NCBI GenBank assembly: GCA_016200745.1
Contig: JACQEF010000067.1
Coordinates: forward strand, 1 to 8,009
Length of the DNA stretch: 8,009 bases
From: Chloroflexota bacterium
Lineage (GTDB): Bacteria; Chloroflexota; Limnocylindria; Limnocylindrales; CSP1-4
Direction of reading: 5' to 3'
Both the position numbers and the translations under genes were made by a program. Positions 5,282 to 8,009 of this stretch are shown here, one piece after another. The notes beneath the pieces were generated by a model. That model searched no databases. It was not told the origin of the DNA and saw only the letters and a program-made list of their open reading frames with translations. Position 1 is the first letter of the stretch. Each line of letters begins with the position of its first letter.

Positions 5282-6811
5282 ATGACCGAGATCGCCACGC
5301 AGCCGGCCGGACGGGTAGCCGACGTCCAGACGTTCCGCCACTTCATCGCCGGGGAATGGTGCGAGTCCACCTCCGGCGCGACGTTCGAGAGCCGGAACCC
5401 GGCCGACGACCGTGACGTGATCGGACGGTTCCAGCAGGGGACCGCGGCCGACGTCGCGATGGCCGTCCGGGCTGCCGGCACTGCCCAGCCCATGTGGCAG
5501 CGGACGCCCGCGCCGAAACGCGGCGAGATCCTGTACGCGTTCGGGGCGCTCATGGCCCAGCACAAGGAGCGCCTGGCGCGGGCGATGACCCGCGAGATGG
5601 GCAAGGTCCTGGCCGAAGCGCGGGGCGACGTCCAGGAAGGGATCGACATCGCGTTCCTGATGGCCGGCGAGGGCCGGCGGATGGCCGGCGAGACCGTGCC
5701 GTCCGAGCTGCCGGACAAGTGGGCGATGAGCATCCGCCAGCCGCTCGGGATCGCCGGGGTCATCACGCCCTGGAACTTCCCGGTCGCCATCCCCTGTTGG
5801 AAGATGATGCCGGCGCTGGTGACCGGCAACACCGTCGTGTTCAAGCCGTCGTCGGACACGCCGCACTGCGCCACGCTCCTGGTGGAGCTGCTGGCCGAGG
5901 CTGGCTTCCCGCCGGGCGTGGTCAACCTGGTGACGGGAACGGGGAGCGAGGTCGGCAACGCGATCGTGGACAACCCCGACGTGGCGGTCGTGTCGTTCAC
6001 GGGCAGCTCGGCCACGGGCACCGGGATCGCCGAGCGTGCGGGGCGGCGCCTCAAGCGGCTGTCGCTCGAGCTCGGCGGCAAGAACGGCGTGGTCGTCCTC
6101 GCAGACGCGGACCTCGACCTGGCCACGGACGGCATCCTGTGGTCCGCGTTCGGCACGACCGGTCAGCGCTGCACGGCCTGCTCGCGGGTGATCGTGGAAC
6201 AGGCGGTCCTCGATCCGCTCGTCCAGCGGCTCGAGGCGCGGACGCGCGAGCTCCGACTCGGCTCCGGGCTCGACCCCGACGTCGATGTCGGGCCCCTCAT
6301 CAACGCCGCGGCGCTGGACAAGGTGGTGTCGTACGTCGACATCGGGCGCACCGAGGGGGAGCTCATCGTTGGCGGCGGACGCGCCCTGGACCACCACCTG
6401 GCCACCGGCCACTTCTACCAGCCGACCATCTTCTCCGGTGTGAAGCCGATGGATCGGATCGGCCAGGAAGAGATCTTCGGCCCGGTGCTGTCGGTCATCC
6501 CGGTCGCCGACTACGGATCGGCGGTGCTCGCCCTCAATCAGACCCGGTACGGCCTCTCGTCGAGCATCTTCACCCAGGACGTGAACCGGGCATTCCGCGC
6601 GATGCGCGACTTCGAGACCGGGATCGTGTACGTCAACGCCGGGACGACCGGCGCGGAGACACACCTGCCGTTCGGCGGCTGGAAGGGGACCGGCAACGGT
6701 CACCGCGAGGCCGGCCACGTGGCGCTCGACACGTACACCGAGTGGAAGTCGATCTACGTCGACTTCAGCGGGCGGCTGCAGCGCGCCCAGATCGACAACC
6801 AGCCCGGCTGA
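5282..6811 (+). CDS. NAD(P)-dependent aldehyde dehydrogenase
   Basis: This 509-aa protein is a full-length aldehyde dehydrogenase. Visible residues are PWNFP with Asn165 (oxyanion hole), Lys188 in VVFKPSS (cofactor), FTGSSATG (239-246) of the Rossmann fold, general base Glu263 in LELGGKN, nucleophile Cys297 in GQRCTACSR, Glu397 in EEIFGPV, and PFGGWKGTGNGHREAG (463-478). It oxidises an aldehyde to the carboxylic acid with NAD(P)+. The ending, with ALDTYTEWKSIYVDFSGRLQRAQID, resembles the uncharacterised branch typified by a Kuenenia aldehyde dehydrogenase (recalled as cd07131) and, more distantly, semialdehyde dehydrogenases, so the substrate is unknown. The start is supported by the -10 box 6 nt upstream. 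It lies 52 bp after the small gene and shares direction with the acyl-CoA genes, so it may feed acids into that pathway. A YjbR-like remnant follows 1 nt after its stop. Confidence 0.93.
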   Translation: MTEIATQPAGRVADVQTFRHFIAGEWCESTSGATFESRNPADDRDVIGRFQQGTAADVAMAVRAAGTAQPMWQRTPAPKRGEILYAFGALMAQHKERLARAMTREMGKVLAEARGDVQEGIDIAFLMAGEGRRMAGETVPSELPDKWAMSIRQPLGIAGVITPWNFPVAIPCWKMMPALVTGNTVVFKPSSDTPHCATLLVELLAEAGFPPGVVNLVTGTGSEVGNAIVDNPDVAVVSFTGSSATGTGIAERAGRRLKRLSLELGGKNGVVVLADADLDLATDGILWSAFGTTGQRCTACSRVIVEQAVLDPLVQRLEARTRELRLGSGLDPDVDVGPLINAAALDKVVSYVDIGRTEGELIVGGGRALDHHLATGHFYQPTIFSGVKPMDRIGQEEIFGPVLSVIPVADYGSAVLALNQTRYGLSSSIFTQDVNRAFRAMRDFETGIVYVNAGTTGAETHLPFGGWKGTGNGHREAGHVALDTYTEWKSIYVDFSGRLQRAQIDNQPG

Positions 6812-6812
6812 C

Positions 6813-6997
6813 GTGCCGACGTCCGACGACGTCCGTCGGATCGCGCTGTCGCTGCCCCGAGAGGACGAGCCGCGCACGTGGGCCGGTTCGGCTGGACCAC
6901 CGTGGGTCTCGATCGCGTCGAGCCCGATCAGCTCGAGCGATTGTTGCGCGACGCCTGCCGGATGACGGCCCCGAAGAAGCTGGCCGGGGCCTACCCG
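6813..6997 (+). pseudogene. Remnant of an MmcQ/YjbR-like gene with internal deletion and frameshift
   Basis: A GTG 1 nt after the aldehyde dehydrogenase stop opens MPTSDDVRRIALSLPREDE, the typical N-terminus of MmcQ/YjbR-family proteins (about 115-120 aa in intact members). After about 23 codons the similarity stops and that frame ends at TGA 6963-6965. In another frame, from about 6878, the typical C-terminal segment appears: FGWTTVGLDRVEPDQLERLL, continuing RDACRMTAPKKLAGAY up to about 6997. The middle of the family, roughly 50 residues, is missing, and no stop follows in the second frame before it runs antisense into the Nudix gene. I read this as a deleted, frameshifted remnant whose 3' end was also lost. 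YjbR proteins have a CyaY-like fold and are suspected DNA-binding; this copy should be non-functional. The family match is from memory of the pattern, so confidence is moderate. Confidence 0.6.
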
Positions 6998-7473
6998 CCG
7001 AGCGCGGCCTCGAGCCGGTCGATGAACGGCACCTGCGCCGGCTTCAGGCGCCGCCGGGCCTCGTCGACCCCGAACCATTCGACCCGATCGATCTCGGGGA
7101 AATCCTGCAGGTGGCCGGACCTCGGCGGCCATTCGAGCGAGAACGTGTTGCTGTGGGCCAGCGCCGGATCGAGGTCGCCCTCGACGGCCCAGGCCACCAC
7201 CGTCTTGCCGGACTTCTGCTCGATCTCGCCGAGCGGCAGGTCCTCGTGGACCTCGAGCTCGAAGCCGGTCTCCTCGGCGAACTCGCGGCGGGCCACGTCG
7301 ATCCACGCCTCGCCGGGCTCGACCTCGCCCTTTGGGATCGTCCAGTGGCCGACGTCCTTTGTCGTCCAGTACGGACCGCCCTGGTGCGCGAGGAGGAGCT
7401 CGAGCGGTCCGCCGGAGCGGCGAAAGAGCAGGATCCCGGCACTGACGACGCCGGCCTTGCTTGGGTGAGCCAC
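6991..7473 (-). CDS. Nudix hydrolase (predicted NTP pyrophosphohydrolase)
   Basis: This 160-aa protein starts at GTG 7473. The complete Nudix box Gx5Ex7REUxEExGU is present at residues 49-71: G49, E55, then REFAEETGF at 63-71, whose glutamates bind the metal ions. It is preceded by SAGILLFRR (11-19), LELLLAHQGGPYWTTKDVG (24-42) and HWTIPKGE, a layout seen in COG4119-type predicted NTP pyrophosphohydrolases. The likely reaction is hydrolysis of a nucleoside diphosphate linked to another group; the substrate is unknown. The frame is open to an ATG at 7551, which would add 26 residues. The GTG is preferred because a TACCCT box ends exactly 6 nt upstream of it and the conserved fold begins about 8 residues after it. 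Its 3' end meets the YjbR remnant on the other strand. It diverges from the SHOCT gene. Confidence 0.88.
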   Translation of the reverse strand: MAHPSKAGVVSAGILLFRRSGGPLELLLAHQGGPYWTTKDVGHWTIPKGEVEPGEAWIDVARREFAEETGFELEVHEDLPLGEIEQKSGKTVVAWAVEGDLDPALAHSNTFSLEWPPRSGHLQDFPEIDRVEWFGVDEARRRLKPAQVPFIDRLEAALGG

Positions 7474-7479
7474 GAAGCG

Positions 7480-7485
7480 AGGGTA
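7480..7485 (-). promoter_or_regulatory. -10 box of a leaderless promoter (TACCCT, minus strand)
   Basis: Read on the minus strand, TACCCT fits TANNNT and ends 6 nt before the GTG at 7473 of the Nudix gene, with no Shine-Dalgarno sequence. If real, it lies inside the longer alternative open frame and excludes the upstream ATG as the start for this transcript. Confidence 0.6.
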
Positions 7486-7523
7486 CCGCGCGGAGACCGG
7501 CCGACGCACCTCGATTCTCAGGA

Positions 7524-7531
7524 TTGCGCAA
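7524..7531. promoter_or_regulatory. Small palindrome between divergent promoters
   Basis: TTGCGCAA is a perfect 8-bp palindrome located between the minus-strand Nudix -10 box and the plus-strand SHOCT -10 box. It could serve as a shared operator half or be chance; an A/T-bearing palindrome stands out slightly in this GC-rich DNA. Confidence 0.25.
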
Positions 7532-7542
7532 GGATTCGGGCG

Positions 7543-7548
7543 TACGCT
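7543..7548 (+). promoter_or_regulatory. -10 box for the SHOCT gene (TACGCT)
   Basis: TACGCT fits TANNNT and ends 25 nt before the ATG at 7574, giving a short leader of about 18 nt that includes the ribosome binding site. No convincing -35 box is seen at the expected distance. Confidence 0.5.
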
Positions 7549-7562
7549 CATCGGCGACCATC

Positions 7563-7570
7563 AGGAGAGG
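7563..7570 (+). promoter_or_regulatory. Ribosome binding site AGGAGAGG
   Basis: AGGAGAGG lies just upstream of the ATG at 7574 (AGGAG core 6 nt away), a near-ideal Shine-Dalgarno sequence. It sets the start of the SHOCT protein and shows that this gene, unlike the leaderless ones, is translated from a leadered mRNA. Confidence 0.8.
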
Positions 7571-7573
7571 ACC

Positions 7574-7891
7574 ATGCATGACGGCGGTTGGTACCCATTC
7601 GGTGGCGGCTGGCTGATCGGCCTGCTCGTCTTCGGGGCGTTCGTCGTGCTCATGGCGTGGGGGATCGCCTGGATCCTCCGACACGACTCCCCGCGGTACG
7701 GCGCACCGCCGCCACCGCCGTCGGCGGTGTACCCGCCCGCCCGGACGGACACGGCGCTCCAGATCCTGCGCGAGCGGTTCGCCCGCGGCGAGATCAGCGA
7801 GGCCGAGTACGTGACCGCCAGTCGGGTGCTCGGGGCGCCAGAGCCGCCGAAGCCGGGGACGGGACAACCGCCGGGGCCGCCTGCGAGCTGA
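7574..7891 (+). CDS. Single-pass membrane protein with SHOCT domain
   Basis: This 105-aa protein begins MHDGGWYPFGGGW, then has one hydrophobic segment at residues 13-35 (LIGLLVFGAFVVLMAWGIAWILR) that anchors it in the membrane. A Pro-rich linker (PPPPPSAVYPP, about 45-55) leads to a SHOCT domain at 60-87 (ALQILRERFARGEISEAEY, then VTASRVL), and a Pro/Gly-rich tail follows. SHOCT is a short helical domain common at the ends of small bacterial membrane proteins, thought to mediate oligomerisation or interaction; its exact role is unknown. The RHDS after the membrane segment suggests the C-terminus is cytoplasmic by the positive-inside tendency. The start is fixed by the AGGAGAGG site. It diverges from the Nudix gene with no clear functional link. 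Confidence 0.88.
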   Translation: MHDGGWYPFGGGWLIGLLVFGAFVVLMAWGIAWILRHDSPRYGAPPPPPSAVYPPARTDTALQILRERFARGEISEAEYVTASRVLGAPEPPKPGTGQPPGPPAS

Positions 7892-7929
7892 CTCGAGGCA
7901 CCGCGTCCCGCCCGGCGCGCGTCCGATAA

Positions 7930-7947
7930 CGAAGCGGATCGCTTTCG
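7930..7947. other. Imperfect hairpin downstream of the SHOCT gene
   Basis: CGAAGCG (7930-7936) can pair with CGCTTTCG (7940-7947) around a GAT loop with one bulged T. It lies about 40 bp after the SHOCT stop and could be a terminator, but no T-run follows. It could also be an operator for the gene starting at 8004. Confidence 0.3.
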
Positions 7948-7991
7948 GTAAAGGTTCGTTCAGGGTGCGCCCACGGCCTCGGTCGGCTCGC

Positions 7992-7997
7992 TAGGGT
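7992..7997 (+). promoter_or_regulatory. -10 box of a leaderless promoter at the window edge (TAGGGT)
   Basis: TAGGGT fits TANNNT and ends exactly 6 nt before an ATG at 8004, matching the spacing at the other leaderless genes here. It predicts a plus-strand gene continuing beyond the window. Confidence 0.5.
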
Positions 7998-8003
7998 GCG
8001 GAC

Positions 8004-8009
8004 ATGCAC
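8004..8009 (+). CDS. Start of an unknown gene (two codons only)
   Basis: Only ATG CAC is visible. The call rests on the TAGGGT box 6 nt upstream, the same layout as at the other leaderless starts in the window, and on its being the next plausible plus-strand start after the SHOCT gene. Nothing can be said about the product. Confidence 0.4.

Noticed and set aside
6878..7468. Open frame continuing from the YjbR C-terminal motif through the Nudix region as a 196-aa gene
   Set aside because: Only the first 40 codons resemble a family; the rest is the antisense shadow of the Nudix gene.
7524..7548. TTGCGC as a -35 box paired with TACGCT
   Set aside because: The spacer is only 13 nt, too short for a normal sigma-70-type promoter.
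5210..7867. Very long minus-strand open frame (885 codons) antisense to the aldehyde dehydrogenase and SHOCT gene
   Set aside because: It is Arg/Gly/Pro/Asp-rich without recognisable domains, and it is exactly opposite well-supported genes; such frames are expected in DNA with few A/T-containing stop codons.

Overview
The window is about 8 kb of very GC-rich bacterial chromosome (roughly 70% G+C by eye) with short gaps between genes and mixed ATG/GTG starts. Gene content, codon use and -10-only promoters sitting on the start codons suggest a high-GC Chloroflexota (Limnocylindria/Ellin6529-like soil lineage) or an actinomycete. That placement is inference; no rRNA or marker gene is present. 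I see no phage, IS element, CRISPR array, tRNA or rRNA.

Left part (1-1696): the window opens inside a MeaB/ArgK-type GTPase, the chaperone of methylmalonyl-CoA mutase, which here carries a Gly/Pro/Ala tandem-repeat insertion. It converges on a minus-strand gene for an XRE helix-turn-helix protein with a C-terminal domain that may have a restriction-endonuclease-like fold. A 320-bp gap with short direct and inverted repeats separates that gene from the next, divergent block.

Centre (1697-6811, all plus strand): a short-chain acyl-CoA catabolism cluster. It holds a 3-hydroxyacyl-CoA dehydrogenase, an acyl-CoA dehydrogenase overlapping it by 4 nt, a thiolase, an unrecognised 55-aa protein with a strong ribosome binding site, and an aldehyde dehydrogenase. 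Together they supply three of the four beta-oxidation steps (no enoyl-CoA hydratase is in the window) plus aldehyde-to-acid oxidation. The nearby MeaB would fit disposal of propionyl-CoA from odd-chain or branched substrates.

Right part (6812-8009): just after the aldehyde dehydrogenase lies what looks like a decayed MmcQ/YjbR gene, with both ends recognisable, the middle missing and the frame broken. A minus-strand Nudix hydrolase follows, then a divergent membrane-anchored SHOCT-domain protein, and the first two codons of another gene at the edge.

The most notable pattern is regulatory. Four main genes, and a probable fifth at the right edge, have a TANNNT -10 box ending 6-7 nt before the start codon and no Shine-Dalgarno sequence, as expected for leaderless mRNAs. 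Two small genes (55 aa and SHOCT) instead have clear purine-rich ribosome binding sites. The pattern also fixes the Nudix start at an internal GTG. I found no convincing new multi-gene system.
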